From Lentibacter sp. (lineage in GTDB: Bacteria > Pseudomonadota > Alphaproteobacteria > Rhodobacterales > Rhodobacteraceae): DNA of 64,000 bases. Every line of letters begins with the position of its first letter. Within the stretch, counting starts at the first letter, position 1. The notes under the pieces were generated by a model that did not search any database, was not told the DNA's origin, and worked only from the letters and a program-made list of their open reading frames with translations. Positions 1-9,027 of this stretch are shown piece after piece. The DNA lies in the NCBI GenBank assembly GCA_016744435.1, contig JADGEJ010000005.1, positions 1 through 64,000 on the forward strand, written 5' to 3'. Made by a program: the position numbers and the translations under genes.

Positions 1-714
1 GGCAAGATCGTGTCAACGAGCCAAGAAGTCGAAGTTATGGTTCTCGAAATCGATGGTGCCAAGCGCCGCGTTTCTCTTGGCCTCAAGCAGACACAGCGCA
101 ACCCATGGGAAGTCTTTGCTGAGCAGTTCCCTGAGAACACTGAAGTTGAAGGTGAAGTCAAAAACATCACCGAGTTCGGCCTGTTCATCGGCCTCGAAGG
201 CGACATTGACGGTATGGTGCACCTCTCGGACATCAGCTGGGACGAGCGCGGCGAAGATGCGATCCAGAACTACCGCAAAGGTGACATGGTTCAGGCCGTT
301 GTCTCAGAAGTTGACGTTGAGAAAGAGCGTATCTCGCTCTCGATCAAGGGCCTCGGTGGCGACAAGTTCGCTGAAGCTGTTGGCGGAACGAAGCGCGGCT
401 CAATCATTACGGTTGAAGTTACGTCAATCGAAGATGGCGGCGTGGAAGTGACATATGAAGGCATGAAAAGCTTCATCCGTCGCTCAGACCTGTCACGCGA
501 CCGTGCTGAGCAGCGCCCAGAGCGCTTCTCGGTTGGCGACAAGGTTGACGTGCGCGTCACCAATGTCGACGCGAAGACACGCCGCCTTGGTCTGTCGATC
601 AAAGCACGCGAGATTGCAGAAGAGAAAGAAGCTGTGGAGCAGTTCGGGTCATCAGACTCAGGCGCGACACTCGGCGACATTCTCGGCGGCGCTCTCAAAG
701 GCGGCGACGAGTAA
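1..714 (+). CDS. rpsA: 30S ribosomal protein S1, C-terminal part (5' end outside window)
   Basis: Ribosomal protein S1 binds mRNA on the small subunit and helps initiation on structured or SD-poor messages. The frame is open from base 1, so this is the last 237 codons of a longer gene. Two complete S1 (OB-fold) repeats are visible, one around residues 35-120 with the typical EFGLFIGL...GMVHLSDISW core and a more diverged one around 128-205. They are followed by an acidic, Gly-rich tail that is common in alphaproteobacterial S1. The GTG at base 10 is an internal codon, not a start: the preceding residues GKIV belong to the end of the previous S1 repeat. ihfB follows, the usual order in Rhodobacterales. 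Family identification is firm. Confidence 0.95.
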   Translation, partial: GKIVSTSQEVEVMVLEIDGAKRRVSLGLKQTQRNPWEVFAEQFPENTEVEGEVKNITEFGLFIGLEGDIDGMVHLSDISWDERGEDAIQNYRKGDMVQAVVSEVDVEKERISLSIKGLGGDKFAEAVGGTKRGSIITVEVTSIEDGGVEVTYEGMKSFIRRSDLSRDRAEQRPERFSVGDKVDVRVTNVDAKTRRLGLSIKAREIAEEKEAVEQFGSSDSGATLGDILGGALKGGDE

Positions 715-742
715 GCTTTACGCTTTCAAAGATTACCGGAGA

Positions 743-769
743 GGCCCTGCACAACGTGCGGGGCCTTTT
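743..769 (+). terminator. rho-independent terminator of rpsA
   Basis: A 10-bp stem (743-752 with 756-765, one G-U pair) with a 3-base loop is followed by TTTT, 28 bases after the rpsA stop. It is the expected end of the rpsA transcript. Confidence 0.8.
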
Positions 770-1032
770 CAATTGGGCCCGCGTTCCAAGCTGCTTGGGA
801 GACTGAAATTACCCATTCGAATCATACGATATGGGGCTTTATCGAAGCCTGTGCTGCAAGGCAGCATCCCATGCACACTTGAGCTGAGAGCGTACATTTC
901 GCTTTTCAGAGCCAATATGTGCCACTTTTCGACGATTTTTCAGGTCCTTAGGTGTTTCTCCGAAGAAGTTTTCTTTCTATAGTCTTTTGAGAAAAGTACA
1001 AAAGTACTGCTGCCTGGGGAGACAGAAGAACC
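770..1032 (+). promoter_or_regulatory. rpsA-ihfB intergenic region with probable ihfB promoter
   Basis: No gene is visible in this stretch. A possible -10 element (TATAGT, 978-983) lies about 50 bases before the ihfB start, with no convincing -35. Just after it is a short inverted repeat, AGTAC-AAAA-GTACT (995-1008), which could be an operator or 5' UTR hairpin. A purine-rich stretch precedes the ATG but there is no ideal Shine-Dalgarno sequence. The promoter call is inference. Confidence 0.35.
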
Positions 1033-1314
1033 ATGATCCGCTCGGAACTAGTTCAGAAAATCGCGGACGAGAATCCGCACCTGTATCAACGCGACGTTGA
1101 ACGCATCGTAAATACCATCTTTGAAGAGATCATTGATGCCATGTCACAGGGGGACCGTGTCGAGCTCCGTGGCTTTGGGGCGTTCTCGGTAAAACAGCGC
1201 GATGCGCGCACTGGTCGCAATCCACGCACTGGAGAATCGGTGCAAGTTGAAGAAAAGCACGTGCCATTCTTCAAGACCGGCAAGCTGCTGCGAGACCGAC
1301 TAAACGGAAAGTAA
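1033..1314 (+). CDS. ihfB: integration host factor subunit beta
   Basis: IHF-beta pairs with IHF-alpha to bind and sharply bend DNA in replication, recombination and transcription. The product is 93 residues, the normal family length. It begins [11 protein letters not shown] and carries the DNA-binding arm with the conserved GRNPRTGE motif around residues 58-65, followed by the basic C-terminal [10 protein letters not shown]. Its position directly after rpsA is conserved in many proteobacteria and supports beta rather than alpha or HU. The next gene begins 4 bases after its stop, so the two are probably cotranscribed. Confidence 0.95.
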   Translation: MIRSELVQKIADENPHLYQRDVERIVNTIFEEIIDAMSQGDRVELRGFGAFSVKQRDARTGRNPRTGESVQVEEKHVPFFKTGKLLRDRLNGK

Positions 1315-1317
1315 GAC

Positions 1318-1671
1318 ATGCGTTATATCAAGTACCTTTTTCTCGCCTCTCTCGCAGTGGCGCTTATTGTGATCGCGCTGGCCAATAGCCAGATGGTGAC
1401 GCTCAATGCATTGCCCGCTCCGTTGGCCGAGGCGACAGGCTATAGCTGGTCCATCCCGTTGCCGCTGTTTGTAGTGGTATTCGCGGGTATTTTGGCTGGC
1501 TTGCTGATCGGGTTTTTCTGGGAGTGGTTGCGCGAGCACAAGCACCGTGCCGAAGCCTCTAAGAAGCGCGGCGAAGTTAAAAAACTGCAGGAAGAGCTGC
1601 GACGCCTGAAAGGCGCACAAGCAAAAGAGCAGGGCGATGAAGTGCTTGCTTTGCTTGATGAAGCCAGCTGA
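1318..1671 (+). CDS. lapA: LapA-domain (DUF1049) inner membrane protein
   Basis: A small 117-residue membrane protein of the LapA/DUF1049 type. In E. coli LapA acts with LapB in lipopolysaccharide assembly control; whether that holds here is inference. Two transmembrane helices (about residues 5-25 and 47-70) are followed by a charged cytoplasmic helix rich in Lys and Glu, likely coiled coil (75-105). The E. coli partner gene lapB is not adjacent. The gene lies 4 bases after ihfB, the arrangement seen in other Rhodobacterales, and a terminator follows it. Confidence 0.8.
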   Translation: MRYIKYLFLASLAVALIVIALANSQMVTLNALPAPLAEATGYSWSIPLPLFVVVFAGILAGLLIGFFWEWLREHKHRAEASKKRGEVKKLQEELRRLKGAQAKEQGDEVLALLDEAS

Positions 1672-1706
1672 TCTGGCAACGCTTTTGTAAACGGGTTAAG
1701 ACAAGG

Positions 1707-1729
1707 CGCGGGCACTCCCCGCGTTTTTT
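1707..1729 (+). terminator. rho-independent terminator after lapA
   Basis: A 6-bp GC-only stem, CGCGGG (1707-1712) with CCCGCG (1718-1723), is followed by six T residues. It ends the ihfB-lapA transcript just before trpF. Confidence 0.75.
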
Positions 1730-1746
1730 GTTTTGGGGCGAAGACA

Positions 1747-2385
1747 ATGGACACACGTGTTAAAATCTGTGGGCTGCGAGAGCAGGCTGACGTCACTGCT
1801 GCTGCCGAGGCAGGCGCGCAGTATGTCGGCTTTGTTTTCTTTGAAAAGTCCCCCCGCCATCTGAGCCTTGCGGCAGCGCGCGCTTTGGCGCTTGAAGCGC
1901 CACTGGGCATAGCCAAGGTCGCGCTCACCGTGAACGCCGACAATGCAGCGCTGGATGCGCTCACGGAGGCTGTGCCGCTGGATATGTTGCAGCTGCATGG
2001 CAGCGAGAGTCCTGCGCGGGTGGCAGAAGTGAAGGCGCGTTATGGCCTGCCAGTGATGAAGGCCATTGGAATAGCGGATGCGTCTGACCTGCCAGAAATT
2101 GATGCCTATGAAGAGGTTTCTGACCAGCTTCTGATCGACGCCAAACCACCGAAAGGCGCAGCACTTCCGGGTGGAAACGGCTTGGCCTTTGACTGGCGGC
2201 TCTTGGCGGGGCGCAAATACTGGCGCAAACCTTGGATGCTTGCGGGCGGGCTGACGCCTGAGAACGTGCTGGAAGCTGTGACGATGACCGGCGCGAGGCA
2301 GGTAGATGTCTCTTCAGGCGTTGAGAGCGCACCTGGTGTCAAAGATGCTGCATTGATAGACGCCTTCTGTAAAGCTGTGCGCTAG
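1747..2385 (+). CDS. trpF: phosphoribosylanthranilate isomerase
   Basis: TrpF converts phosphoribosylanthranilate to the ribulose form in tryptophan synthesis. The 212-residue protein has the family signatures: [12 protein letters not shown] at the N terminus with the catalytic Cys, the LQLHGSESP strand, the LIDAKPP segment holding the catalytic Asp, and the phosphate-binding [10 protein letters not shown] and [15 protein letters not shown] near the end. It begins with ATG shortly after the lapA terminator and is followed by trpB, a common pairing; trpA lies 9 kb away on the other strand. Confidence 0.95.
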   Translation: MDTRVKICGLREQADVTAAAEAGAQYVGFVFFEKSPRHLSLAAARALALEAPLGIAKVALTVNADNAALDALTEAVPLDMLQLHGSESPARVAEVKARYGLPVMKAIGIADASDLPEIDAYEEVSDQLLIDAKPPKGAALPGGNGLAFDWRLLAGRKYWRKPWMLAGGLTPENVLEAVTMTGARQVDVSSGVESAPGVKDAALIDAFCKAVR

Positions 2386-2464
2386 GGCCGTCGCAACGCG
2401 TTAGGCATTTACGCGTGAAGCGCCTTGAGCTACATCGAATGAAACACGACTAGGAGCACGCGGC

Positions 2465-3715
2465 ATGGATGATCTCTTCAATTCTTTTATGAATGGCCCT
2501 GATGAAAACGGTCGCTTCGGCGACTTTGGCGGGCGGTTCGTTTCCGAAACGCTGATGCCGCTGATCCTTGAGTTGGAAGCCGAATACGAGAAGGCCAAAA
2601 CTGACGACAGTTTCTGGGCCGAGATGGACGATCTGTGGCAGCACTACGTTGGCCGCCCCAGTCCGCTTTACTACGCTGATCGTCTGACGCAGCACCTTGG
2701 CGGCGCGAAGATTTATCTAAAACGCGACGAGCTTAACCACACGGGCGCGCATAAGATCAACAATGTGCTGGGCCAAATTATCTTGGCACGCCGCATGGGC
2801 AAGACGCGGATCATCGCCGAGACGGGCGCGGGCCAGCACGGCGTTGCGACTGCAACGGTTTGCGCGAAGTTTGGCCTCAAATGCGTGGTTTATATGGGTA
2901 AGCATGACGTAGAGCGCCAAGCGCCCAATGTGTTCCGCATGCGTTTGCTCGGTGCGGAAGTGATCCCCGTCACCAGCGGCCGCGGTACGCTGAAAGATGC
3001 TATGAATGACGGGTTACGCGACTGGGTGACAAACGTGCACGACACGTTCTATTGCATTGGTACTGCGGCGGGCCCGCACCCGTACCCTGCGATGGTACGT
3101 GACTTTCAAAGCATTATTGGCAAGGAAGTTCGTGAGCAATTGGCCGAGCAAGAAGGCGAAGGCACATTGCCCGACACGCTGATTGCGGCCATTGGTGGAG
3201 GCTCAAACGCGATTGGGCTGTTCTACCCGTTCTTGGACGACAAATCTGTCAATATCATTGGCGTTGAAGCGGGCGGCAAAGGTGTGAACGACGATATGCA
3301 ACACTGTGCCAGCCTGACTGGCGGTCGCCCCGGCGTTCTGCATGGCAACCGCACGTATTTGCTCCAGGATGATGACGGACAGATCCTTGAGGGCTTTTCT
3401 ATCAGCGCGGGGCTTGATTACCCGGGCATTGGCCCTGAACACTCATGGCTGCACGAGACCAAGCGCGCGCAATATGTGAGCATCACCGACAAGGAAGCGC
3501 TCGAAGCGTTCCAGCTGTCATGTGCGCTCGAAGGCATCATCCCAGCACTTGAGCCGAGCCACGCGCTGGCGCATGTGATGAAGATCGCGCCCAAGCTTCC
3601 GGCTGATCATATCTTGGTGATGAACATGTGCGGGCGTGGTGACAAAGACATCTTTACCGTCGCACGCCACCTTGGGTTTGACATGTCAGACACGGTCGGA
3701 CGCGACGCTGATTAG
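2465..3715 (+). CDS. trpB: tryptophan synthase beta chain
   Basis: TrpB condenses indole with serine, using PLP. The 416-residue product is of normal length (TrpB1 class). The PLP lysine is in [10 protein letters not shown] (about residues 91-100), the phosphate-binding glycine loop is GGGSNAIG, and the E-T-G-A-G-Q-H-G motif follows. The start is supported by an AGGAG about 8 bases before the ATG. The last four bases overlap the end of the convergent LuxR-type gene. It partners with trpA (11958-12749). Confidence 0.97.
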   Translation: MDDLFNSFMNGPDENGRFGDFGGRFVSETLMPLILELEAEYEKAKTDDSFWAEMDDLWQHYVGRPSPLYYADRLTQHLGGAKIYLKRDELNHTGAHKINNVLGQIILARRMGKTRIIAETGAGQHGVATATVCAKFGLKCVVYMGKHDVERQAPNVFRMRLLGAEVIPVTSGRGTLKDAMNDGLRDWVTNVHDTFYCIGTAAGPHPYPAMVRDFQSIIGKEVREQLAEQEGEGTLPDTLIAAIGGGSNAIGLFYPFLDDKSVNIIGVEAGGKGVNDDMQHCASLTGGRPGVLHGNRTYLLQDDDGQILEGFSISAGLDYPGIGPEHSWLHETKRAQYVSITDKEALEAFQLSCALEGIIPALEPSHALAHVMKIAPKLPADHILVMNMCGRGDKDIFTVARHLGFDMSDTVGRDAD

Positions 3716-4236
3716 GCTGTCTTAGCGGCCTGCGGCATGTGTGCTGGAAGCTCATCTTGGATGAGATCGTCGATGAAGATGCTCAAGAGTTGTGGCCGTC
3801 CGCTTACACCTGCCTTGCGGTAAATCGCGTTTGTCTGTGCTTTGACCGTTCCTTGTGAGGTGCCGCGCAGTTCTGCGATTTCGTTTACTTTCATGCCCTT
3901 GAGGGAAAACAGCGCAACATCGCTTTCAGCGGGTGTCAGGCCCCATTGCTCGAAGTGCTCGGCCATCACCTCCATAAAGGCACTTGAGGCCGCGCGGAGC
4001 TTTTGTTCGGTCACGATAGAGCGGCGGATACTGCAGCGCAACTCACTCCAACCCAGAACAGTGCCCACAACCAGCCCGACGGCGACACCTATGCGCAAGA
4101 GTATCTTGGCTTCGGCAGATACCGTCATTGGCCCTTCGGCTGTGAAATCGAGGTAGGTTCCCATTAGGAAAATTGTGACGCAAATGGCCTGAATGTAAAA
4201 AATGATGCGTAACTGCGTTACCGAAAACTTGCCCAA
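3712..4236 (-). CDS. membrane-anchored LuxR-type (GerE HTH) regulator
   Basis: A 174-residue predicted transcription regulator. Two hydrophobic helices near the N terminus (about residues 8-27 and 45-63) suggest inner-membrane anchoring. The C-terminal half holds a LuxR/GerE helix-turn-helix: the [26 protein letters not shown] segment continues into [25 protein letters not shown], matching the four-helix recognition fold. There is no receiver or autoinducer domain, so the signal may be sensed through the membrane segment. Convergent with trpB, overlapping it by 4 bases. The target is unknown. Confidence 0.75.
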   Translation of the reverse strand: MGKFSVTQLRIIFYIQAICVTIFLMGTYLDFTAEGPMTVSAEAKILLRIGVAVGLVVGTVLGWSELRCSIRRSIVTEQKLRAASSAFMEVMAEHFEQWGLTPAESDVALFSLKGMKVNEIAELRGTSQGTVKAQTNAIYRKAGVSGRPQLLSIFIDDLIQDELPAHMPQAAKTA

Positions 4237-4373
4237 ACCACGGCTCCTGATTGTTTGACTGCGGAAACGGCGGAAGAGAGATGCGTAGGCCTTCGCAGGC
4301 GGCTTACCTATGTATGCTAAAGGGCATTTGCTAGCGCCAAGTGAACAAAAAAGCGAAATAATTTCGCCATTTA

Positions 4374-4399
4374 GCCCGCCCTACAGATGCAGGGCGGGC
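4374..4399 (-). terminator. hairpin downstream of the small secreted protein gene
   Basis: A perfect 9-bp GC-rich inverted repeat, GCCCGCCCT (4374-4382) with AGGGCGGGC (4391-4399), lies about 40 bases after the stop of the 4441-4677 gene. The T tract is weak, so termination is likely but not certain. A second perfect palindrome, GCGAAAT-A-ATTTCGC, lies at 4353-4367. Confidence 0.5.
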
Positions 4400-4440
4400 A
4401 AGACGCCACGAGATAAAGGCGACGCTTTAGGCAGGCAGGT

Positions 4441-4677
4441 TTAGTCGCCGAAGTTCGCGCTCTCTGCAAGTGACGGATCAGTCTCCAGAGTCGTGATTTT
4501 GATGTGCTCGATGCTTCCGTTCTGCATCACGTCTGCGCTGGTCACTGTCGCGGTTGCTTGCTGTGTTGAGACATGCGCGTTGATGACGGTTTTCTCAAGT
4601 GCATCGGGGCCTGCGAAAGCGACAGTACCTGTCATAAGAGTGGCGACTGCGGCGGCTGTTACGATAAGATTTTTCAT
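4441..4677 (-). CDS. small secreted protein of unknown function
   Basis: A 78-residue protein with a clear Sec signal peptide (MKN, hydrophobic core TAAAVATLMTGTV, cleavage after AFA near residue 22), leaving a mature Thr/Ser-rich peptide of about 56 residues without cysteine. I do not recognise the family. It lies alone between a membrane-bound regulator and the DUF2237 gene, with a hairpin downstream. Repeated CGAAAGG elements lie upstream (4776-4866). A periplasmic or exported role is all that can be said. Confidence 0.6.
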   Translation of the reverse strand: MKNLIVTAAAVATLMTGTVAFAGPDALEKTVINAHVSTQQATATVTSADVMQNGSIEHIKITTLETDPSLAESANFGD

Positions 4678-4871
4678 TGTGTTACCCTTTCAAGGTATGT
4701 GTGTCTGCGCCGCAATCGCTGATGACCGCGGCTTGTGGACTGTAGAAAAGGGTTTTTCGGGCAAGCCTCTATTGGCGAAAGGTTTATCTTGGCCAAAACA
4801 AACGAAAGGAGCGCACAGCTAAACGAAGCGCCGATGCTGGGTGCAGGCTCATAAACGAAAGGTTTAGGGGG

Positions 4872-5258
4872 TTAGGCTGATGGGCTGGTTTGGTGCTCTT
4901 GCAGAACTCTGAGCGGCACGATGTCGAGCGCACGCATATGCGTGGCCGCCAGTGAAACGCGGGGCGCGCAACCTTCGTCGTGGGCTTGCAGGAAGCGCGC
5001 AGCACAGAGACACCAGCTGTCGCCGGGGGTAAGCCCCGCGAATCCGTGCTCGGGGCGCGGTGTGCTGAGGTCATTTCCGACATATTTTGAGTAGGCCAGG
5101 AACTCGGCTGTCATTACTGCGCAAACAGTGTGGCTGCCCGCATCGGACTCGCAGGTGTTGCAGTGCCCGTCGCGAAAGTAGCCCGTGAGTGGCTCATTGC
5201 TGCAAGGCGCGAGCGTGTCGCCCAACACATTGTGGGGCCTGTCTGGTTGAGCCATCAT
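4872..5258 (-). CDS. DUF2237 family protein
   Basis: A 128-residue conserved bacterial protein without known function. The family pattern is unmistakable: NVLG..L.PCS near the start, then PLTGYFRDGHCNTCESDAGSHTVCAVMTAEFL and the NDLSTPRPEHGFAGLTPGDSWCLCAARFLQA block. Several conserved Cys residues (in PCS, CNTC, SHTVC and WCLCA) hint at metal or disulfide chemistry. The start overlaps the end of the upstream serine hydrolase gene (ATGs at 5258 and 5255; hydrolase TGA at 5257-5255), so the two are translationally coupled. Confidence 0.85.
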   Translation of the reverse strand: MMAQPDRPHNVLGDTLAPCSNEPLTGYFRDGHCNTCESDAGSHTVCAVMTAEFLAYSKYVGNDLSTPRPEHGFAGLTPGDSWCLCAARFLQAHDEGCAPRVSLAATHMRALDIVPLRVLQEHQTSPSA

Positions 5259-6421
5259 TGTGCCGCCAATGCCAACGCGCGGAACATGTCGATGTTACTG
5301 TCATGTGCGCCCGCTGCTCGAAATTGTCTGTCAGCCGCATTTACTGCGATAACAACGCCGAGTGGCTTGTTGATGTAGATATACTGGCCATAAATCCCGC
5401 GGCCAAAGAACTCGCCTTCCTGAGCATCCGGAGCCATCCACCACTGATAGCCATACTGACGGTTGCCCGAAGCTGTCTTAGCTGAGGGGCGCGTGCTTTC
5501 GGCGAGCCAAGCGGCTGGCACAAGTTGTGCGCCTTGCCACGCGCCGTTTTGCAGCACCATCTGGCCAAAGCGGGCATAGTCTCGCGTGGTCAGGTTGAGG
5601 CCGCCGAGCACAAAGGCTGTCTCGTGCCCATCGGTTAAGTAGTAGGGCTCCGCCTCCAAGCCAAGCGGTTGGATGATCTTCTCTGACAGCAGGTCAGAGA
5701 TACGCCTTCCCGTTGCGTTGCGGATCACCATGCCGATGATATGTGTGTCGATAGAAACATATTTCCAGCGCTCGCCGGGGGCAGCTTCGGTCTCTGTGAG
5801 GCCTTCTGCAAAGCCGTCCATCGACTGACCAAGCGCCAGAACACGGCCCATTTTGTTTATGTCAGACCAGAAGTCGAGGTAGTCCTCATCAAATGTCACA
5901 CCGCTAGACATCTGCAGCACGTCTTTAATGCTGGCACCTTCATAAGCACCGCCTTTAAGGGAAGGCGCATATTTCACTACAGGCTCGTCGATTGAGCCAA
6001 TAGCGCCTTCGTCCAAGACCACGCCCATCAGTGCGGAGAGGAACGATTTGGCGACTGACCATGAAATGCGCCGATCATCTGGCCCTGTTCCAAGGTAGTA
6101 GGCTTCGTGGCGCAGCAGGCCATCTTTCAGCACAACGGCGGATGTGATGCTGCGCGTTTCAGTCCAGCTGTCGTAATTGGCAGGCAAATCCAGCGGGCCG
6201 CCAAGCGCGAGCTCGCTGACAGGCCCTTCGCCACGCGGAACGGGAGCTGAAAGGAACAATTCGTTCATATGTGAGAAGTTGTTCACGATCTTTTCTTCTG
6301 AAAACAAGGAGTTGACGGCCGTCAGCCGCTTGATTTGTTCGCCTTTGAACACCCAAGCAGCAACGCCCAGCACGATAAGTAACAAAAGTGTTCGGCCAAG
6401 CCATTTTCCGAATGTGCGCAT
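5255..6421 (-). CDS. serine hydrolase, beta-lactamase (class C/penicillin-binding) family
   Basis: A 388-residue membrane-anchored serine hydrolase. An N-terminal uncleaved helix (about residues 8-25) is followed by the beta-lactamase fold. The active-site SxxK is SVAKS (about 122-126) and the second motif is YVS near 216; the third motif corresponds to the GRGIYGQ region near the C terminus. These proteins are usually esterases or D-amino-acid peptidases rather than true beta-lactamases, and the substrate cannot be deduced. It heads a two-gene operon with the DUF2237 gene. Confidence 0.85.
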   Translation of the reverse strand: MRTFGKWLGRTLLLLIVLGVAAWVFKGEQIKRLTAVNSLFSEEKIVNNFSHMNELFLSAPVPRGEGPVSELALGGPLDLPANYDSWTETRSITSAVVLKDGLLRHEAYYLGTGPDDRRISWSVAKSFLSALMGVVLDEGAIGSIDEPVVKYAPSLKGGAYEGASIKDVLQMSSGVTFDEDYLDFWSDINKMGRVLALGQSMDGFAEGLTETEAAPGERWKYVSIDTHIIGMVIRNATGRRISDLLSEKIIQPLGLEAEPYYLTDGHETAFVLGGLNLTTRDYARFGQMVLQNGAWQGAQLVPAAWLAESTRPSAKTASGNRQYGYQWWMAPDAQEGEFFGRGIYGQYIYINKPLGVVIAVNAADRQFRAAGAHDSNIDMFRALALAAQ

Positions 6422-6469
6422 GATCTCTCCTTTTCGGTCTTCCCAGGCAAGATTGCACGCAAGGCAGCC

Positions 6470-7501
6470 TTAAGGCAATGCGGAGGTATGCAGCGTTACC
6501 CAGCGTCCGTGAAAGTCAGCGCGCCCAAGTGTGATGCTGTGGTTGCCCGGCCAGAGACGCAGGGTGAGCGCTGCCCCGTCTGGGCCACCGTCACTTTCCA
6601 TAGCGAACCACGCAAGAGGGGCTTGGTCGGTGGCGCGTGCGCCTGCGTCTTCCATGAGGGCTGTGCCCTTGGCTTGTGCTTCGGCGGGGAAATACTGCCA
6701 TGCAATGGTCGAGTAGACGAGGTGCAGAGTGCCTTGCTGCGGCGTCGCAAGGCGCTCTGCAAGCCAATCAACAGCATCGGCCTTGTCGAGCAGCACGTCA
6801 TTGAGGGCGATCGCGGCACGGGTGCGTGACATGCGCTCGGGTTGGTCTGGCCAGAGGTAGGCGAGGAGGCGCAGCGCGTCGTCAGCGTCATTCGGGTTGA
6901 GCGGGTTCAGGTCAACCCCGCGGCGTTCGTTGACAATGGGCGTGGCCTCGGGGGGCCGCGGGCCTGACCAGTCGGGTGAAAGCGTCACGTTCGCGTTTTT
7001 GGGGCCGTAGTGCGCGTCGGGCAGGGACAGTGCAAACTTGTCGAACATAAGGTTGAGCCCGCCGCTTGCGCCGAGTTCGGACAGGCGAATGGGCAAGCCA
7101 AAGCGCGCCGCGAGCATTTGGCCGACGGCGATGAGTGTAGCAGAACGGCGCACTTCGTTGGTTTGCGGGGCGTTGTCCATCCAAGCCGCAAAGAAGGCGG
7201 CGTGCTTATGCATGGCGGCTTCAACCGCGGGCCACAGGGCAGACGGTGTATTAGGCGGATACTGTGCGGCGAGGGCTTCGTCTTGGCCCGTAAGTACCAG
7301 CGCGTGCAATCCGCCCGCGAGCCGCAAAGGCAGCGAGGCTCCGGCGGGGCCAATGTCCCCCTGCCAAGCAGCAAGGCGCTCAGCGAGCGGCAGGCCGCTG
7401 TGCCAGTTGTCGGCCAAAACTGTCAGCAGCAGGTCCATGAACGGCGAGCCAAGACGTGCGCAGTGTCCGGCTTGGTCGCGGAAGGCGTCGTGGAGCGTCA
7501 T
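6470..7501 (-). CDS. DUF2332 domain protein
   Basis: A 343-residue protein matching the DUF2332 family of actinobacteria and alphaproteobacteria, with typical blocks FRDQAGHCARLGSPFM at the start, EVRRSA near 116-121, LSELGASGGLNLMFDKF near 140-157 and RRGVDLNPL. The GASGGLNL loop resembles a nucleotide or SAM binding turn, but the function is not established. It begins inside the last bases of pth (ATGA overlap at 7501-7498), which indicates translational coupling. Confidence 0.8.
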   Translation of the reverse strand: MTLHDAFRDQAGHCARLGSPFMDLLLTVLADNWHSGLPLAERLAAWQGDIGPAGASLPLRLAGGLHALVLTGQDEALAAQYPPNTPSALWPAVEAAMHKHAAFFAAWMDNAPQTNEVRRSATLIAVGQMLAARFGLPIRLSELGASGGLNLMFDKFALSLPDAHYGPKNANVTLSPDWSGPRPPEATPIVNERRGVDLNPLNPNDADDALRLLAYLWPDQPERMSRTRAAIALNDVLLDKADAVDWLAERLATPQQGTLHLVYSTIAWQYFPAEAQAKGTALMEDAGARATDQAPLAWFAMESDGGPDGAALTLRLWPGNHSITLGRADFHGRWVTLHTSALP

Positions 7502-8175
7502 TTGAACTTATCCATGAGCTTTTGCATGGATGTGCGAGTGTCTTCGGGCGCGGGGGCTTGCTCTTCGGGCTTTTCAGCCCGCTTCGCTTTTGGTGCTTTC
7601 TCGCGGGGTGGGTTCACCCGTAAAGCAACAGCATTCATAAAGCGGCCAGTGTCGCCGCTTGCCAAATCTGGTGCGCCGTCGCCTATGCCGCGCAGAACGT
7701 CATCAAGCCAGCCTTGGTCCGCCTTGGCAAAGTCGTGCAACACGTAGCGTGCAACGGCGTCTTTGTGGCCCGGGTGGCCGATGCCAAGGCGCACGCGCTG
7801 ATACTCGGCGCCGATGTGGGCATGGATCGAACGTAGCCCATTGTGGCCCGCATGCCCGCCGCCTTTTTTGATGCGGCATTTGCCGGGGGCAAGGTCAAGC
7901 TCATCATGAAACACGGTGATGTCTTCAGGCGCGAGCTTGTAGAAGCGCATCGCTTCTCCAACCGACTGCCCTGATAGGTTCATGAATGTTTCAGGCTTGA
8001 GCAGCACGACCTTGCTTGAGCCAAAGCGACCCTCCGAGACGCTGCCCTGAAAGCGTGATTTCCAAGGCCCAAAGCCATGTGCTGACGCTATTTCATCAAG
8101 CGCCATGAAGCCGATATTGTGTCGGTGTTGCGCGTATTTCGCGCCGGGGTTGCCAAGGCCTACAAAAATTTGCAT
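7498..8175 (-). CDS. pth: peptidyl-tRNA hydrolase
   Basis: Pth releases peptides from peptidyl-tRNA dropped by ribosomes. The protein begins MQIFVGLGNPGAKY and carries the catalytic His in HRHNIGF, the KPETFMNLSG block and the DELDLAPGK/GGHAGHNGLRS motifs. The start at 8175 is chosen because MQIFVGLGNPG is the family N terminus; the frame is open further upstream to 8220 without homology. At 225 residues it is longer than the about 195 of E. coli owing to a basic C-terminal tail rich in Lys, Glu, Ala and Pro, common in alphaproteobacteria. rplY, the usual neighbour, lies 1.2 kb away. Confidence 0.93.
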   Translation of the reverse strand: MQIFVGLGNPGAKYAQHRHNIGFMALDEIASAHGFGPWKSRFQGSVSEGRFGSSKVVLLKPETFMNLSGQSVGEAMRFYKLAPEDITVFHDELDLAPGKCRIKKGGGHAGHNGLRSIHAHIGAEYQRVRLGIGHPGHKDAVARYVLHDFAKADQGWLDDVLRGIGDGAPDLASGDTGRFMNAVALRVNPPREKAPKAKRAEKPEEQAPAPEDTRTSMQKLMDKFK

Positions 8176-8237
8176 CACGCGCTCCGCAGGTTTCACACGA
8201 GTTAGTACAAGAGTTTGCATTGAGCTTTAGCCAAGCC

Positions 8238-8951
8238 ATGTCTAAGATTCAACCTGAGACAGGCGAGGCGAGGCTGATGGATTTATTTGACTTGAACGGA
8301 ATGCTACTGGGATGTCCTGAGGCATTGGGCAGCGAGAAGATCACCCAGAAGCTGGCCACGGGGCAGTATGAGGGAACAGAAGCGCGGGCCGTCAAGATGC
8401 GGGTAAAGCCGGGGCACCGCGTGCTCGAACTGGGCGCAGGGCTGGGCTATATAGGCTCGCTGGCCGCCAGTATCGCCGGCGCCGAGAATGTGACTTCGGT
8501 TGAAGCCAACCCCGACATGCTCAAAGTGATCCGCAACAACTTTGACCGCAACTCGGGCGAGGCAATAGAGCTGCGTCACGGCGCTGTTGTGGGCAACGAC
8601 TTTGACGGCGACAGGCTTGCCTTCGCGCGCGGGCGGCAGTTTTGGGCTTCCAAAATCGCGACAGTCGGTGACGACGGGCCAGGGCTTATCGAAGTGCCAG
8701 CTCTCAAGATCGGAGCATTGCTCAAGGAGTTGCGGCCCAATGTTGTCATTATGGACATTGAGGGGGCCGAGCAGTTCTTGTTTGAGAAGCGCTGGCCCAA
8801 GTCTGTGCGGTTTGTGATCATGGAGCTGCACCCGAAGCAGTATGACAGTTACGAAGCCGTCAAAACGATCATTGATTGCCTGTCAGATTCGGGGCTGACG
8901 TATGACCCCGGCGCATCACGCGGTACAGTTTTGGTGATGCGACGGGTGTGA
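8238..8951 (+). CDS. FkbM-type SAM-dependent methyltransferase
   Basis: A 237-residue class I methyltransferase. The SAM-binding motif I is VLELGAGLGYIG (about residues 65-76), with an acidic residue at the end of strand 2 in TSVEANPDM, and the FkbM-like VVIMDIEGAEQFLF motif in the second half. FkbM-family enzymes methylate O or N positions of polyketides, sugars or other metabolites; the substrate is unknown. An in-frame TTG at 8220 would add six residues; ATG 8238 is preferred. It is divergent from pth, and the intergenic gap of about 60 bases must hold both promoters. Confidence 0.7.
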   Translation: MSKIQPETGEARLMDLFDLNGMLLGCPEALGSEKITQKLATGQYEGTEARAVKMRVKPGHRVLELGAGLGYIGSLAASIAGAENVTSVEANPDMLKVIRNNFDRNSGEAIELRHGAVVGNDFDGDRLAFARGRQFWASKIATVGDDGPGLIEVPALKIGALLKELRPNVVIMDIEGAEQFLFEKRWPKSVRFVIMELHPKQYDSYEAVKTIIDCLSDSGLTYDPGASRGTVLVMRRV

Positions 8952-9027
8952 TTTACCCAATTTTGTGAGTTACTAGCCATTATTGAGGGCTGGGGGTGCC
9001 TTACATCATTACCAATAGTAAAAAGCC

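Noticed and set aside
10-714. GTG at base 10 as the start of an independent gene
   Set aside because: The frame is open to base 1 and the upstream residues continue the S1 repeat, so this is the 3' part of rpsA.
852-864. GCTGC-AAG-GCAGC hairpin in the rpsA-ihfB gap as a regulatory RNA
   Set aside because: A 5-bp stem without conserved context; such stems are common by chance.
7010-7747. Long plus-strand frame of 245 codons opposite DUF2332 and pth
   Set aside because: It lies on the complement of two well-recognised genes and its translation has no family marks; it is a shadow frame in high-GC coding DNA.
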